A stretch of 64,000 nt of DNA from Kitagawia praeruptora. Its lineage: Eukaryota > Streptophyta > Magnoliopsida > Apiales > Apiaceae. Position 1 is the first letter of the stretch; every line of letters begins with the position of its first letter. A program made the translations under genes and the position numbers. The stretch covers positions 89,277,001 to 89,341,000 of the forward strand of contig CM075354.1 in the NCBI GenBank assembly GCA_037693485.1, read 5' to 3'. Positions 26,153 through 40,776 of this stretch are shown here, one piece after another. Under the pieces are notes generated by a model. That model had not been told where the DNA came from. It saw only the letters and a list, made by a program, of their open reading frames with translations, and made no database searches.

Positions 26153-26271
26153 GGGGTGCAACACGAGGACTTCCCAGGGGGTCACCCATCCTAGTACTAC
26201 TCTCGCCCAAGCACGCTTAACTTCGGAGTTCTGATGGGATCCGGTGCATTAGTGCTGGTATGATCGCACCC
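26153..26271 (-). rRNA. 5S rRNA: 5S rRNA, full-length copy (trimer 5)
   Basis: 119 nt. The only gene of the block after the first that lacks the TTCCGATG marker. Confidence 0.96.
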
Positions 26272-27119
26272 GTCAGAGAAGTGCAAACTAATTGTATATA
26301 CTAACGTTAAGAGCTTTTTTGTATTTTGCTCTATTAAATTCAAAAATAATTATAAAAATGAATAATTAATTATTAAATTATTTGTAAAATCAACATTAAC
26401 ATAAATAAACATTTACTGTTCATATAAGAAACGTGTCCTAAATAAAGCAAATTTTTCGGATGCGAAAAAAAATTAAAGCAAAAAAGGGGTGCAAAGGGTC
26501 ACCCATCCTAGTACTACTCTCGCCCAAGCACGCTTAACTTCGGAGTTCTGATGGGATCCGGTGCATTAGTGCTGGTATGATCGCACCCGTCAGAGAAGTG
26601 CAAACTAATTGTATATACTAACGTTAAGAGTTTTTTTGTATTTTGCTCTATTAAATTCAAAAATAATTATAAAAATTAATAATTAATTATTAAATTATTT
26701 ATAAAATCAACATTAACATAAATAAACATTTACTGTTCATATAAGAAACGTGTCCTAAATAAAGCAAATTTTTCGGATGCGAAAAAAAATTAAAGCAAAA
26801 AAGGGGTGCAAAGGGTCACCCATCCTAGTACTACTCTCGCCCAAGCACGCTTAACTTCGGAGTTCTGATGGGATCCGGTGCATTAGTGCTGGTATGATCG
26901 CACCCGTCAGAGAAGTGCAAACTAATTGTATATACTAACGTTAAGAGCTTTTTTGTATTTTGCTCTATTAAATTCAAAAATAATTATAAAAATGAATAAT
27001 TAATTATTAAATTATTTATAAAATCAACATTAACATAAATAAACATTTACTGTTCATATAAGAAACGTGTCCTAAATAAAGCAAATTTTTCCGATGCGAA
27101 AAAAAATTAAAGCAAAAAA

Positions 27120-27238
27120 GGGGTGCAACACGAGGACTTCCCAGGGGGTCACCCATCCTAGTACTACTCTCGCCCAAGCACGCTTAACTTCGGAGTTCTG
27201 ATGGGATCCGGTGCATTAGTGCTGGTATGATCGCACCC
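27120..27238 (-). rRNA. 5S rRNA: 5S rRNA, full-length copy (trimer 6)
   Basis: 119 nt, regular trimer. Confidence 0.96.
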
Positions 27239-28086
27239 GTCAGAGAAGTGCAAACTAATTGTATATACTAACGTTAAGAGCTTTTTTGTATTTTGCTCTA
27301 TTAAATTCAAAAATAATTATAAAAATGAATAATTAATTATTAAATTATTTGTAAAATCAACATTAACATAAATAAACATTTACTGTTCATATAAGAAACG
27401 TGTCCTAAATAAAGCAAATTTTTCGGATGCGAAAAAAAATTAAAGCAAAAAAGGGGTGCAAAGGGTCACCCATCCTAGTACTACTCTCGCCCAAGCACGC
27501 TTAACTTCGGAGTTCTGATGGGATCCGGTGCATTAGTGCTGGTATGATCGCACCCGTCAGAGAAGTGCAAACTAATTGTATATACTAACGTTAAGAGTTT
27601 TTTTGTATTTTGCTCTATTAAATTCAAAAATAATTATAAAAATTAATAATTAATTATTAAATTATTTATAAAATCAACATTAACATAAATAAACATTTAC
27701 TGTTCATATAAGAAACGTGTCCTAAATAAAGCAAATTTTTCGGATGCGAAAAAAAATTAAAGCAAAAAAGGGGTGCAAAGGGTCACCCATCCTAGTACTA
27801 CTCTCGCCCAAGCACGCTTAACTTCGGAGTTCTGATGGGATCCGGTGCATTAGTGCTGGTATGATCGCACCCGTCAGAGAAGTGCAAACTAATTGTATAT
27901 ACTAACGTTAAGAGCTTTTTTGTATTTTGCTCTATTAAATTCAAAAATAATTATAAAAATGAATAATTAATTATTAAATTATTTATAAAATCAACATTAA
28001 CATAAATAAACATTTACTGTTCATATAAGAAACGTGTCCTAAATAAAGCAAATTTTTCCGATGCGAAAAAAAATTAAAGCAAAAAA

Positions 28087-28205
28087 GGGGTGCAACACGA
28101 GGACTTCCCAGGGGGTCACCCATCCTAGTACTACTCTCGCCCAAGCACGCTTAACTTCGGAGTTCTGATGGGATCCGGTGCATTAGTGCTGGTATGATCG
28201 CACCC
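28087..28205 (-). rRNA. 5S rRNA: 5S rRNA, full-length copy (trimer 7)
   Basis: 119 nt, regular trimer. Confidence 0.96.
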
Positions 28206-29053
28206 GTCAGAGAAGTGCAAACTAATTGTATATACTAACGTTAAGAGCTTTTTTGTATTTTGCTCTATTAAATTCAAAAATAATTATAAAAATGAATAAT
28301 TAATTATTAAATTATTTGTAAAATCAACATTAACATAAATAAACATTTACTGTTCATATAAGAAACGTGTCCTAAATAAAGCAAATTTTTCGGATGCGAA
28401 AAAAAATTAAAGCAAAAAAGGGGTGCAAAGGGTCACCCATCCTAGTACTACTCTCGCCCAAGCACGCTTAACTTCGGAGTTCTGATGGGATCCGGTGCAT
28501 TAGTGCTGGTATGATCGCACCCGTCAGAGAAGTGCAAACTAATTGTATATACTAACGTTAAGAGTTTTTTTGTATTTTGCTCTATTAAATTCAAAAATAA
28601 TTATAAAAATTAATAATTAATTATTAAATTATTTATAAAATCAACATTAACATAAATAAACATTTACTGTTCATATAAGAAACGTGTCCTAAATAAAGCA
28701 AATTTTTCGGATGCGAAAAAAAATTAAAGCAAAAAAGGGGTGCAAAGGGTCACCCATCCTAGTACTACTCTCGCCCAAGCACGCTTAACTTCGGAGTTCT
28801 GATGGGATCCGGTGCATTAGTGCTGGTATGATCGCACCCGTCAGAGAAGTGCAAACTAATTGTATATACTAACGTTAAGAGCTTTTTTGTATTTTGCTCT
28901 ATTAAATTCAAAAATAATTATAAAAATGAATAATTAATTATTAAATTATTTATAAAATCAACATTAACATAAATAAACATTTACTGTTCATATAAGAAAC
29001 GTGTCCTAAATAAAGCAAATTTTTCCGATGCGAAAAAAAATTAAAGCAAAAAA

Positions 29054-29172
29054 GGGGTGCAACACGAGGACTTCCCAGGGGGTCACCCATCCTAGTACTA
29101 CTCTCGCCCAAGCACGCTTAACTTCGGAGTTCTGATGGGATCCGGTGCATTAGTGCTGGTATGATCGCACCC
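29054..29172 (-). rRNA. 5S rRNA: 5S rRNA, full-length copy (trimer 8)
   Basis: 119 nt, regular trimer. Confidence 0.96.
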
Positions 29173-30020
29173 GTCAGAGAAGTGCAAACTAATTGTATAT
29201 ACTAACGTTAAGAGCTTTTTTGTATTTTGCTCTATTAAATTCAAAAATAATTATAAAAATGAATAATTAATTATTAAATTATTTGTAAAATCAACATTAA
29301 CATAAATAAACATTTACTGTTCATATAAGAAACGTGTCCTAAATAAAGCAAATTTTTCGGATGCGAAAAAAAATTAAAGCAAAAAAGGGGTGCAAAGGGT
29401 CACCCATCCTAGTACTACTCTCGCCCAAGCACGCTTAACTTCGGAGTTCTGATGGGATCCGGTGCATTAGTGCTGGTATGATCGCACCCGTCAGAGAAGT
29501 GCAAACTAATTGTATATACTAACGTTAAGAGTTTTTTTGTATTTTGCTCTATTAAATTCAAAAATAATTATAAAAATTAATAATTAATTATTAAATTATT
29601 TATAAAATCAACATTAACATAAATAAACATTTACTGTTCATATAAGAAACGTGTCCTAAATAAAGCAAATTTTTCGGATGCGAAAAAAAATTAAAGCAAA
29701 AAAGGGGTGCAAAGGGTCACCCATCCTAGTACTACTCTCGCCCAAGCACGCTTAACTTCGGAGTTCTGATGGGATCCGGTGCATTAGTGCTGGTATGATC
29801 GCACCCGTCAGAGAAGTGCAAACTAATTGTATATACTAACGTTAAGAGTTTTTTTGTATTTTGCTCTATTAAATTCAAAAATAATTATAAAAATGAATAA
29901 TTAATTATTAAATTATTTATAAAATCAACATTAACATAAATAAACATTTACTGTTCATATAAGAAACGTGTCCTAAATAAAGCAAATTTTTCCGATGCGA
30001 AAAAAAATTAAAGCAAAAAA

Positions 30021-30139
30021 GGGGTGCAACACGAGGACTTCCCAGGGGGTCACCCATCCTAGTACTACTCTCGCCCAAGCACGCTTAACTTCGGAGTTCT
30101 GATGGGATCCGGTGCATTAGTGCTGGTATGATCGCACCC
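30021..30139 (-). rRNA. 5S rRNA: 5S rRNA, full-length copy (trimer 9)
   Basis: 119 nt. The preceding spacer has GAGT. Confidence 0.96.
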
Positions 30140-30987
30140 GTCAGAGAAGTGCAAACTAATTGTATATACTAACGTTAAGAGCTTTTTTGTATTTTGCTCT
30201 ATTAAATTCAAAAATAATTATAAAAATGAATAATTAATTATTAAATTATTTGTAAAATCAACATTAACATAAATAAACATTTACTGTTCATATAAGAAAC
30301 GTGTCCTAAATAAAGCAAATTTTTCGGATGCGAAAAAAAATTAAAGCAAAAAAGGGGTGCAAAGGGTCACCCATCCTAGTACTACTCTCGCCCAAGCACG
30401 CTTAACTTCGGAGTTCTGATGGGATCCGGTGCATTAGTGCTGGTATGATCGCACCCGTCAGAGAAGTGCAAACTAATTGTATATACTAACGTTAAGAGTT
30501 TTTTTGTATTTTGCTCTATTAAATTCAAAAATAATTATAAAAATTAATAATTAATTATTAAATTATTTATAAAATCAACATTAACATAAATAAACATTTA
30601 CTGTTCATATAAGAAACGTGTCCTAAATAAAGCAAATTTTTCGGATGCGAAAAAAAATTAAAGCAAAAAAGGGGTGCAAAGGGTCACCCATCCTAGTACT
30701 ACTCTCGCCCAAGCACGCTTAACTTCGGAGTTCTGATGGGATCCGGTGCATTAGTGCTGGTATGATCGCACCCGTCAGAGAAGTGCAAACTAATTGTATA
30801 TACTAACGTTAAGAGCTTTTTTGTATTTTGCTCTATTAAATTCAAAAATAATTATAAAAATGAATATTTAATTATTAAATTATTTATAAAATCAACATTA
30901 ACATAAATAAACATTTACTGTTCATATAAGAAACGTGTCCTAAATAAAGCAAATTTTTCCGATGCGAAAAAAAATTAAAGCAAAAAA

Positions 30988-31106
30988 GGGGTGCAACACG
31001 AGGACTTCCCAGGGGGTCACCCATCCTAGTACTACTCTCGCCCAAGCACGCTTAACTTCGGAGTTCTGATGGGATCCGGTGCATTAGTGCTGGTATGATC
31101 GCACCC
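30988..31106 (-). rRNA. 5S rRNA: 5S rRNA, full-length copy (trimer 10)
   Basis: 119 nt. The preceding spacer palindrome is mutated (AATATTTAATT), and the following spacer has AAAGAATTAT. Confidence 0.96.
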
Positions 31107-31954
31107 GTCAGAGAAGTGCAAACTAATTGTATATACTAACGTTAAGAGCTTTTTTGTATTTTGCTCTATTAAATTCAAAAAGAATTATAAAAATGAATAA
31201 TTAATTATTAAATTATTTGTAAAATCAACATTAACATAAATAAACATTTACTGTTCATATAAGAAACGTGTCCTAAATAAAGCAAATTTTTCGGATGCGA
31301 AAAAAAATTAAAGCAAAAAAGGGGTGCAAAGGGTCACCCATCCTAGTACTACTCTCGCCCAAGCACGCTTAACTTCGGAGTTCTGATGGGATCCGGTGCA
31401 TTAGTGCTGGTATGATCGCACCCGTCAGAGAAGTGCAAACTAATTGTATATACTAACGTTAAGAGTTTTTTTGTATTTTGCTCTATTAAATTCAAAAATA
31501 ATTATAAAAATTAATAATTAATTATTAAATTATTTATAAAATCAACATTAACATAAATAAACATTTACTGTTCATATAAGAAACGTGTCCTAAATAAAGC
31601 AAATTTTTCGGATGCGAAAAAAAATTAAAGCAAAAAAGGGGTGCAAAGGGTCACCCATCCTAGTACTACTCTCGCCCAAGCACGCTTAACTTCGGAGTTC
31701 TGATGGGATCCGGTGCATTAGTGCTGGTATGATCGCACCCGTCAGAGAAGTGCAAACTAATTGTATATACTAACGTTAAGAGCTTTTTTGTATTTTGCTC
31801 TATTAAATTCAAAAATAATTATAAAAATGAATAATTAATTATTAAATTATTTATAAAATCAACATTAACATAAATAAACATTTACTGTTCATATAAGAAA
31901 CGTGTCCTAAATAAAGCAAATTTTTCCGATGCGAAAAAAAATTAAAGCAAAAAA

Positions 31955-32073
31955 GGGGTGCAACACGAGGACTTCCCAGGGGGTCACCCATCCTAGTACT
32001 ACTCTCGCCCAAGCACGCTTAACTTCGGAGTTCTGATGGGATCCGGTGCATTAGTGCTGGTATGATCGCACCC
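31955..32073 (-). rRNA. 5S rRNA: 5S rRNA, full-length copy (trimer 11)
   Basis: 119 nt. The following spacer has CTCTAATAAATT. Confidence 0.96.
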
Positions 32074-32921
32074 GTCAGAGAAGTGCAAACTAATTGTATA
32101 TACTAACGTTAAGAGCTTTTTTGTATTTTGCTCTAATAAATTCAAAAATAATTATAAAAATGAATAATTAATTATTAAATTATTTGTAAAATCAACATTA
32201 ACATAAATAAACATTTACTGTTCATATAAGAAACGTGTCCTAAATAAAGCAAATTTTTCGGATGCGAAAAAAAATTAAAGCAAAAAAGGGGTGCAAAGGG
32301 TCACCCATCCTAGTACTACTCTCGCCCAAGCACGCTTAACTTCGGAGTTCTGATGGGATCCGGTGCATTAGTGCTGGTATGATCGCACCCGTCAGAGAAG
32401 TGCAAACTAATTGTATATACTAACGTTAAGAGTTTTTTTGTATTTTGCTCTATTAAATTCAAAAATAATTATAAAAATTAATAATTAATTATTAAATTAT
32501 TTATAAAATCAACATTAACATAAATAAACATTTACTGTTCATATAAGAAACGTGTCCTAAATAAAGCAAATTTTTCGGATGCGAAAAAAAATTAAAGCAA
32601 AAAAGGGGTGCAAAGGGTCACCCATCCTAGTACTACTCTCGCCCAAGCACGCTTAACTTCGGAGTTCTGATGGGATCCGGTGCATTAGTGCTGGTATGAT
32701 CGCACCCGTCAGAGAAGTGCAAACTAATTGTATATACTAACGTTAAGAGCTTTTTTGTATTTTGCTCTATTAAATTCAAAAATAATTATAAAAATGAATA
32801 ATTAATTATTAAATTATTTATAAAATCAACATTAACATAAATAAACATTTACTGTTCATATAAGAAACGTGTCCTAAATAAAGCAAATTTTTCCGATGCG
32901 AAAAAAAATTAAAGCAAAAAA

Positions 32922-33040
32922 GGGGTGCAACACGAGGACTTCCCAGGGGGTCACCCATCCTAGTACTACTCTCGCCCAAGCACGCTTAACTTCGGAGTTC
33001 TGATGGGATCCGGTGCATTAGTGCTGGTATGATCGCACCC
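32922..33040 (-). rRNA. 5S rRNA: 5S rRNA, full-length copy (trimer 12)
   Basis: 119 nt, regular trimer. Confidence 0.96.
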
Positions 33041-33888
33041 GTCAGAGAAGTGCAAACTAATTGTATATACTAACGTTAAGAGCTTTTTTGTATTTTGCTC
33101 TATTAAATTCAAAAATAATTATAAAAATGAATAATTAATTATTAAATTATTTGTAAAATCAACATTAACATAAATAAACATTTACTGTTCATATAAGAAA
33201 CGTGTCCTAAATAAAGCAAATTTTTCGGATGCGAAAAAAAATTAAAGCAAAAAAGGGGTGCAAAGGGTCACCCATCCTAGTACTACTCTCGCCCAAGCAC
33301 GCTTAACTTCGGAGTTCTGATGGGATCCGGTGCATTAGTGCTGGTATGATCGCACCCGTCAGAGAAGTGCAAACTAATTGTATATACTAACGTTAAGAGT
33401 TTTTTTGTATTTTGCTCTATTAAATTCAAAAATAATTATAAAAATTAATAATTAATTATTAAATTATTTATAAAATCAACATTAACATAAATAAACATTT
33501 ACTGTTCATATAAGAAACGTGTCCTAAATAAAGCAAATTTTTCGGATGCGAAAAAAAATTAAAGCAAAAAAGGGGTGCAAAGGGTCACCCATCCTAGTAC
33601 TACTCTCGCCCAAGCACGCTTAACTTCGGAGTTCTGATGGGATCCGGTGCATTAGTGCTGGTATGATCGCACCCGTCAGAGAAGTGCAAACTAATTGTAT
33701 ATACTAACGTTAAGAGCTTTTTTGTATTTTGCTCTATTAAATTCAAAAATAATTATAAAAATGAATAATTAATTATTAAATTATTTATAAAATCAACATT
33801 AACATAAATAAACATTTACTGTTCATATAAGAAACGTGTCCTAAATAAAGCAAATTTTTCCGATGCGAAAAAAAATTAAAGCAAAAAA

Positions 33889-34007
33889 GGGGTGCAACAC
33901 GAGGACTTCCCAGGGGGTCACCCATCCTAGTACTACTCTCGCCCAAGCACGCTTAACTTCGGAGTTCTGATGGGATCCGGTGCATTAGTGCTGGTATGAT
34001 CGCACCC
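33889..34007 (-). rRNA. 5S rRNA: 5S rRNA, full-length copy (trimer 13)
   Basis: 119 nt, regular trimer. Confidence 0.96.
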
Positions 34008-34855
34008 GTCAGAGAAGTGCAAACTAATTGTATATACTAACGTTAAGAGCTTTTTTGTATTTTGCTCTATTAAATTCAAAAATAATTATAAAAATGAATA
34101 ATTAATTATTAAATTATTTGTAAAATCAACATTAACATAAATAAACATTTACTGTTCATATAAGAAACGTGTCCTAAATAAAGCAAATTTTTCGGATGCG
34201 AAAAAAAATTAAAGCAAAAAAGGGGTGCAAAGGGTCACCCATCCTAGTACTACTCTCGCCCAAGCACGCTTAACTTCGGAGTTCTGATGGGATCCGGTGC
34301 ATTAGTGCTGGTATGATCGCACCCGTCAGAGAAGTGCAAACTAATTGTATATACTAACGTTAAGAGTTTTTTTGTATTTTGCTCTATTAAATTCAAAAAT
34401 AATTATAAAAATTAATAATTAATTATTAAATTATTTATAAAATCAACATTAACATAAATAAACATTTACTGTTCATATAAGAAACGTGTCCTAAATAAAG
34501 CAAATTTTTCGGATGCGAAAAAAAATTAAAGCAAAAAAGGGGTGCAAAGGGTCACCCATCCTAGTACTACTCTCGCCCAAGCACGCTTAACTTCGGAGTT
34601 CTGATGGGATCCGGTGCATTAGTGCTGGTATGATCGCACCCGTCAGAGAAGTGCAAACTAATTGTATATACTAACGTTAAGAGCTTTTTTGTATTTTGCT
34701 CTATTAAATTCAAAAATAATTATAAAAATGAATAATTAATTATTAAATTATTTATAAAATCAACATTAACATAAATAAACATTTACTGTTCATATAAGAA
34801 ACGTGTCCTAAATAAAGCAAATTTTTCCGATGCGAAAAAAAATTAAAGCAAAAAA

Positions 34856-34974
34856 GGGGTGCAACACGAGGACTTCCCAGGGGGTCACCCATCCTAGTAC
34901 TACTCTCGCCCAAGCACGCTTAACTTCGGAGTTCTGATGGGATCCGGTGCATTAGTGCTGGTATGATCGCACCC
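34856..34974 (-). rRNA. 5S rRNA: 5S rRNA, full-length copy (trimer 14)
   Basis: 119 nt, regular trimer. Confidence 0.96.
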
Positions 34975-35822
34975 GTCAGAGAAGTGCAAACTAATTGTAT
35001 ATACTAACGTTAAGAGCTTTTTTGTATTTTGCTCTATTAAATTCAAAAATAATTATAAAAATGAATAATTAATTATTAAATTATTTGTAAAATCAACATT
35101 AACATAAATAAACATTTACTGTTCATATAAGAAACGTGTCCTAAATAAAGCAAATTTTTCGGATGCGAAAAAAAATTAAAGCAAAAAAGGGGTGCAAAGG
35201 GTCACCCATCCTAGTACTACTCTCGCCCAAGCACGCTTAACTTCGGAGTTCTGATGGGATCCGGTGCATTAGTGCTGGTATGATCGCACCCGTCAGAGAA
35301 GTGCAAACTAATTGTATATACTAACGTTAAGAGTTTTTTTGTATTTTGCTCTATTAAATTCAAAAATAATTATAAAAATTAATAATTAATTATTAAATTA
35401 TTTATAAAATCAACATTAACATAAATAAACATTTACTGTTCATATAAGAAACGTGTCCTAAATAAAGCAAATTTTTCGGATGCGAAAAAAAATTAAAGCA
35501 AAAAAGGGGTGCAAAGGGTCACCCATCCTAGTACTACTCTCGCCCAAGCACGCTTAACTTCGGAGTTCTGATGGGATCCGGTGCATTAGTGCTGGTATGA
35601 TCGCACCCGTCAGAGAAGTGCAAACTAATTGTATATACTAACGTTAAGAGCTTTTTTGTATTTTGCTCTATTAAATTCAAAAATAATTATAAAAATGAAT
35701 AATTAATTATTAAATTATTTATAAAATCAACATTAACATAAATAAACATTTACTGTTCATATAAGAAACGTGTCCTAAATAAAGCAAATTTTTCCGATGC
35801 GAAAAAAAATTAAAGCAAAAAA

Positions 35823-35941
35823 GGGGTGCAACACGAGGACTTCCCAGGGGGTCACCCATCCTAGTACTACTCTCGCCCAAGCACGCTTAACTTCGGAGTT
35901 CTGATGGGATCCGGTGCATTAGTGCTGGTATGATCGCACCC
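35823..35941 (-). rRNA. 5S rRNA: 5S rRNA, full-length copy (trimer 15)
   Basis: 119 nt, regular trimer. Confidence 0.96.
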
Positions 35942-36789
35942 GTCAGAGAAGTGCAAACTAATTGTATATACTAACGTTAAGAGCTTTTTTGTATTTTGCT
36001 CTATTAAATTCAAAAATAATTATAAAAATGAATAATTAATTATTAAATTATTTGTAAAATCAACATTAACATAAATAAACATTTACTGTTCATATAAGAA
36101 ACGTGTCCTAAATAAAGCAAATTTTTCGGATGCGAAAAAAAATTAAAGCAAAAAAGGGGTGCAAAGGGTCACCCATCCTAGTACTACTCTCGCCCAAGCA
36201 CGCTTAACTTCGGAGTTCTGATGGGATCCGGTGCATTAGTGCTGGTATGATCGCACCCGTCAGAGAAGTGCAAACTAATTGTATATACTAACGTTAAGAG
36301 TTTTTTTGTATTTTGCTCTATTAAATTCAAAAATAATTATAAAAATTAATAATTAATTATTAAATTATTTATAAAATCAACATTAACATAAATAAACATT
36401 TACTGTTCATATAAGAAACGTGTCCTAAATAAAGCAAATTTTTCGGATGCGAAAAAAAATTAAAGCAAAAAAGGGGTGCAAAGGGTCACCCATCCTAGTA
36501 CTACTCTCGCCCAAGCACGCTTAACTTCGGAGTTCTGATGGGATCCGGTGCATTAGTGCTGGTATGATCGCACCCGTCAGAGAAGTGCAAACTAATTGTA
36601 TATACTAACGTTAAGAGTTTTTTTGTATTTTGCTCTATTAAATTCAAAAATAATTATAAAAATGAATAATTAATTATTAAATTATTTATAAAATCAACAT
36701 TAACATAAATAAACATTTACTGTTCATATAAGAAACGTGTCCTAAATAAAGCAAATTTTTCCGATGCGAAAAAAAATTAAAGCAAAAAA

Positions 36790-36908
36790 GGGGTGCAACA
36801 CGAGGACTTCCCAGGGGGTCACCCATCCTAGTACTACTCTCGCCCAAGCACGCTTAACTTCGGAGTTCTGATGGGATCCGGTGCATTAGTGCTGGTATGA
36901 TCGCACCC
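36790..36908 (-). rRNA. 5S rRNA: 5S rRNA, full-length copy (trimer 16)
   Basis: 119 nt. The preceding spacer has GAGT. Confidence 0.96.
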
Positions 36909-37756
36909 GTCAGAGAAGTGCAAACTAATTGTATATACTAACGTTAAGAGCTTTTTTGTATTTTGCTCTATTAAATTCAAAAATAATTATAAAAATGAAT
37001 AATTAATTATTAAATTATTTGTAAAATCAACATTAACATAAATAAACATTTACTGTTCATATAAGAAACGTGTCCTAAATAAAGCAAATTTTTCGGATGC
37101 GAAAAAAAATTAAAGCAAAAAAGGGGTGCAAAGGGTCACCCATCCTAGTACTACTCTCGCCCAAGCACGCTTAACTTCGGAGTTCTGATGGGATCCGGTG
37201 CATTAGTGCTGGTATGATCGCACCCGTCAGAGAAGTGCAAACTAATTGTATATACTAACGTTAAGAGTTTTTTTGTATTTTGCTCTATTAAATTCAAAAA
37301 TAATTATAAAAATTAATAATTAATTATTAAATTATTTATAAAATCAACATTAACATAAATAAACATTTACTGTTCATATAAGAAACGTGTCCTAAATAAA
37401 GCAAATTTTTCGGATGCGAAAAAAAATTAAAGCAAAAAAGGGGTGCAAAGGGTCACCCATCCTAGTACTACTCTCGCCCAAGCACGCTTAACTTCGGAGT
37501 TCTGATGGGATCCGGTGCATTAGTGCTGGTATGATCGCACCCGTCAGAGAAGTGCAAACTAATTGTATATACTAACGTTAAGAGCTTTTTTGTATTTTGC
37601 TCTATTAAATTCAAAAATAATTATAAAAATGAATAATTAATTATTAAATTATTTATAAAATCAACATTAACATAAATAAACATTTACTGTTCATATAAGA
37701 AACGTGTCCTAAATAAAGCAAATTTTTCCGATGCGAAAAAAAATTAAAGCAAAAAA

Positions 37757-37875
37757 GGGGTGCAACACGAGGACTTCCCAGGGGGTCACCCATCCTAGTA
37801 CTACTCTCGCCCAAGCACGCTTAACTTCGGAGTTCTGATGGGATCCGGTGCATTAGTGCTGGTATGATCGCACCC
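37757..37875 (-). rRNA. 5S rRNA: 5S rRNA, full-length copy (trimer 17)
   Basis: 119 nt, regular trimer. Confidence 0.96.
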
Positions 37876-38723
37876 GTCAGAGAAGTGCAAACTAATTGTA
37901 TATACTAACGTTAAGAGCTTTTTTGTATTTTGCTCTATTAAATTCAAAAATAATTATAAAAATGAATAATTAATTATTAAATTATTTGTAAAATCAACAT
38001 TAACATAAATAAACATTTACTGTTCATATAAGAAACGTGTCCTAAATAAAGCAAATTTTTCGGATGCGAAAAAAAATTAAAGCAAAAAAGGGGTGCAAAG
38101 GGTCACCCATCCTAGTACTACTCTCGCCCAAGCACGCTTAACTTCGGAGTTCTGATGGGATCCGGTGCATTAGTGCTGGTATGATCGCACCCGTCAGAGA
38201 AGTGCAAACTAATTGTATATACTAACGTTAAGAGTTTTTTTGTATTTTGCTCTATTAAATTCAAAAATAATTATAAAAATTAATAATTAATTATTAAATT
38301 ATTTATAAAATCAACATTAACATAAATAAACATTTACTGTTCATATAAGAAACGTGTCCTAAATAAAGCAAATTTTTCGGATGCGAAAAAAAATTAAAGC
38401 AAAAAAGGGGTGCAAAGGGTCACCCATCCTAGTACTACTCTCGCCCAAGCACGCTTAACTTCGGAGTTCTGATGGGATCCGGTGCATTAGTGCTGGTATG
38501 ATCGCACCCGTCAGAGAAGTGCAAACTAATTGTATATACTAACGTTAAGAGCTTTTTTGTATTTTGCTCTATTAAATTCAAAAATAATTATAAAAATGAA
38601 TAATTAATTATTAAATTATTTATAAAATCAACATTAACATAAATAAACATTTACTGTTCATATAAGAAACGTGTCCTAAATAAAGCAAATTTTTCCGATG
38701 CGAAAAAAAATTAAAGCAAAAAA

Positions 38724-38842
38724 GGGGTGCAACACGAGGACTTCCCAGGGGGTCACCCATCCTAGTACTACTCTCGCCCAAGCACGCTTAACTTCGGAGT
38801 TCTGATGGGATCCGGTGCATTAGTGCTGGTATGATCGCACCC
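38724..38842 (-). rRNA. 5S rRNA: 5S rRNA, full-length copy (trimer 18)
   Basis: 119 nt, regular trimer. Confidence 0.96.
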
Positions 38843-39690
38843 GTCAGAGAAGTGCAAACTAATTGTATATACTAACGTTAAGAGCTTTTTTGTATTTTGC
38901 TCTATTAAATTCAAAAATAATTATAAAAATGAATAATTAATTATTAAATTATTTGTAAAATCAACATTAACATAAATAAACATTTACTGTTCATATAAGA
39001 AACGTGTCCTAAATAAAGCAAATTTTTCGGATGCGAAAAAAAATTAAAGCAAAAAAGGGGTGCAAAGGGTCACCCATCCTAGTACTACTCTCGCCCAAGC
39101 ACGCTTAACTTCGGAGTTCTGATGGGATCCGGTGCATTAGTGCTGGTATGATCGCACCCGTCAGAGAAGTGCAAACTAATTGTATATACTAACGTTAAGA
39201 GTTTTTTTGTATTTTGCTCTATTAAATTCAAAAATAATTATAAAAATTAATAATTAATTATTAAATTATTTATAAAATCAACATTAACATAAATAAACAT
39301 TTACTGTTCATATAAGAAACGTGTCCTAAATAAAGCAAATTTTTCGGATGCGAAAAAAAATTAAAGCAAAAAAGGGGTGCAAAGGGTCACCCATCCTAGT
39401 ACTACTCTCGCCCAAGCACGCTTAACTTCGGAGTTCTGATGGGATCCGGTGCATTAGTGCTGGTATGATCGCACCCGTCAGAGAAGTGCAAACTAATTGT
39501 ATATACTAACGTTAAGAGTTTTTTTGTATTTTGCTCTATTAAATTCAAAAATAATTATAAAAATGAATAATTAATTATTAAATTATTTATAAAATCAACA
39601 TTAACATAAATAAACATTTACTGTTCATATAAGAAACGTGTCCTAAATAAAGCAAATTTTTCCGATGCGAAAAAAAATTAAAGCAAAAAA

Positions 39691-39809
39691 GGGGTGCAAC
39701 ACGAGGACTTCCCAGGGGGTCACCCATCCTAGTACTACTCTCGCCCAAGCACGCTTAACTTCGGAGTTCTGATGGGATCCGGTGCATTAGTGCTGGTATG
39801 ATCGCACCC
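39691..39809 (-). rRNA. 5S rRNA: 5S rRNA, full-length copy (trimer 19)
   Basis: 119 nt. The preceding spacer has GAGT. Confidence 0.96.
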
Positions 39810-40657
39810 GTCAGAGAAGTGCAAACTAATTGTATATACTAACGTTAAGAGCTTTTTTGTATTTTGCTCTATTAAATTCAAAAATAATTATAAAAATGAA
39901 TAATTAATTATTAAATTATTTGTAAAATCAACATTAACATAAATAAACATTTACTGTTCATATAAGAAACGTGTCCTAAATAAAGCAAATTTTTCGGATG
40001 CGAAAAAAAATTAAAGCAAAAAAGGGGTGCAAAGGGTCACCCATCCTAGTACTACTCTCGCCCAAGCACGCTTAACTTCGGAGTTCTGATGGGATCCGGT
40101 GCATTAGTGCTGGTATGATCGCACCCGTCAGAGAAGTGCAAACTAATTGTATATACTAACGTTAAGAGTTTTTTTGTATTTTGCTCTATTAAATTCAAAA
40201 ATAATTATAAAAATTAATAATTAATTATTAAATTATTTATAAAATCAACATTAACATAAATAAACATTTACTGTTCATATAAGAAACGTGTCCTAAATAA
40301 AGCAAATTTTTCGGATGCGAAAAAAAATTAAAGCAAAAAAGGGGTGCAAAGGGTCACCCATCCTAGTACTACTCTCGCCCAAGCACGCTTAACTTCGGAG
40401 TTCTGATGGGATCCGGTGCATTAGTGCTGGTATGATCGCACCCGTCAGAGAAGTGCAAACTAATTGTATATACTAACGTTAAGAGCTTTTTTGTATTTTG
40501 CTCTATTAAATTCAAAAATAATTATAAAAATGAATAATTAATTATTAAATTATTTATAAAATCAACATTAACATAAATAAACATTTACTGTTCATATAAG
40601 AAACGTGTCCTAAATAAAGCAAATTTTTCCGATGCGAAAAAAAATTAAAGCAAAAAA

Positions 40658-40776
40658 GGGGTGCAACACGAGGACTTCCCAGGGGGTCACCCATCCTAGT
40701 ACTACTCTCGCCCAAGCACGCTTAACTTCGGAGTTCTGATGGGATCCGGTGCATTAGTGCTGGTATGATCGCACCC
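40658..40776 (-). rRNA. 5S rRNA: 5S rRNA, full-length copy (trimer 20)
   Basis: 119 nt, regular trimer. Confidence 0.96.
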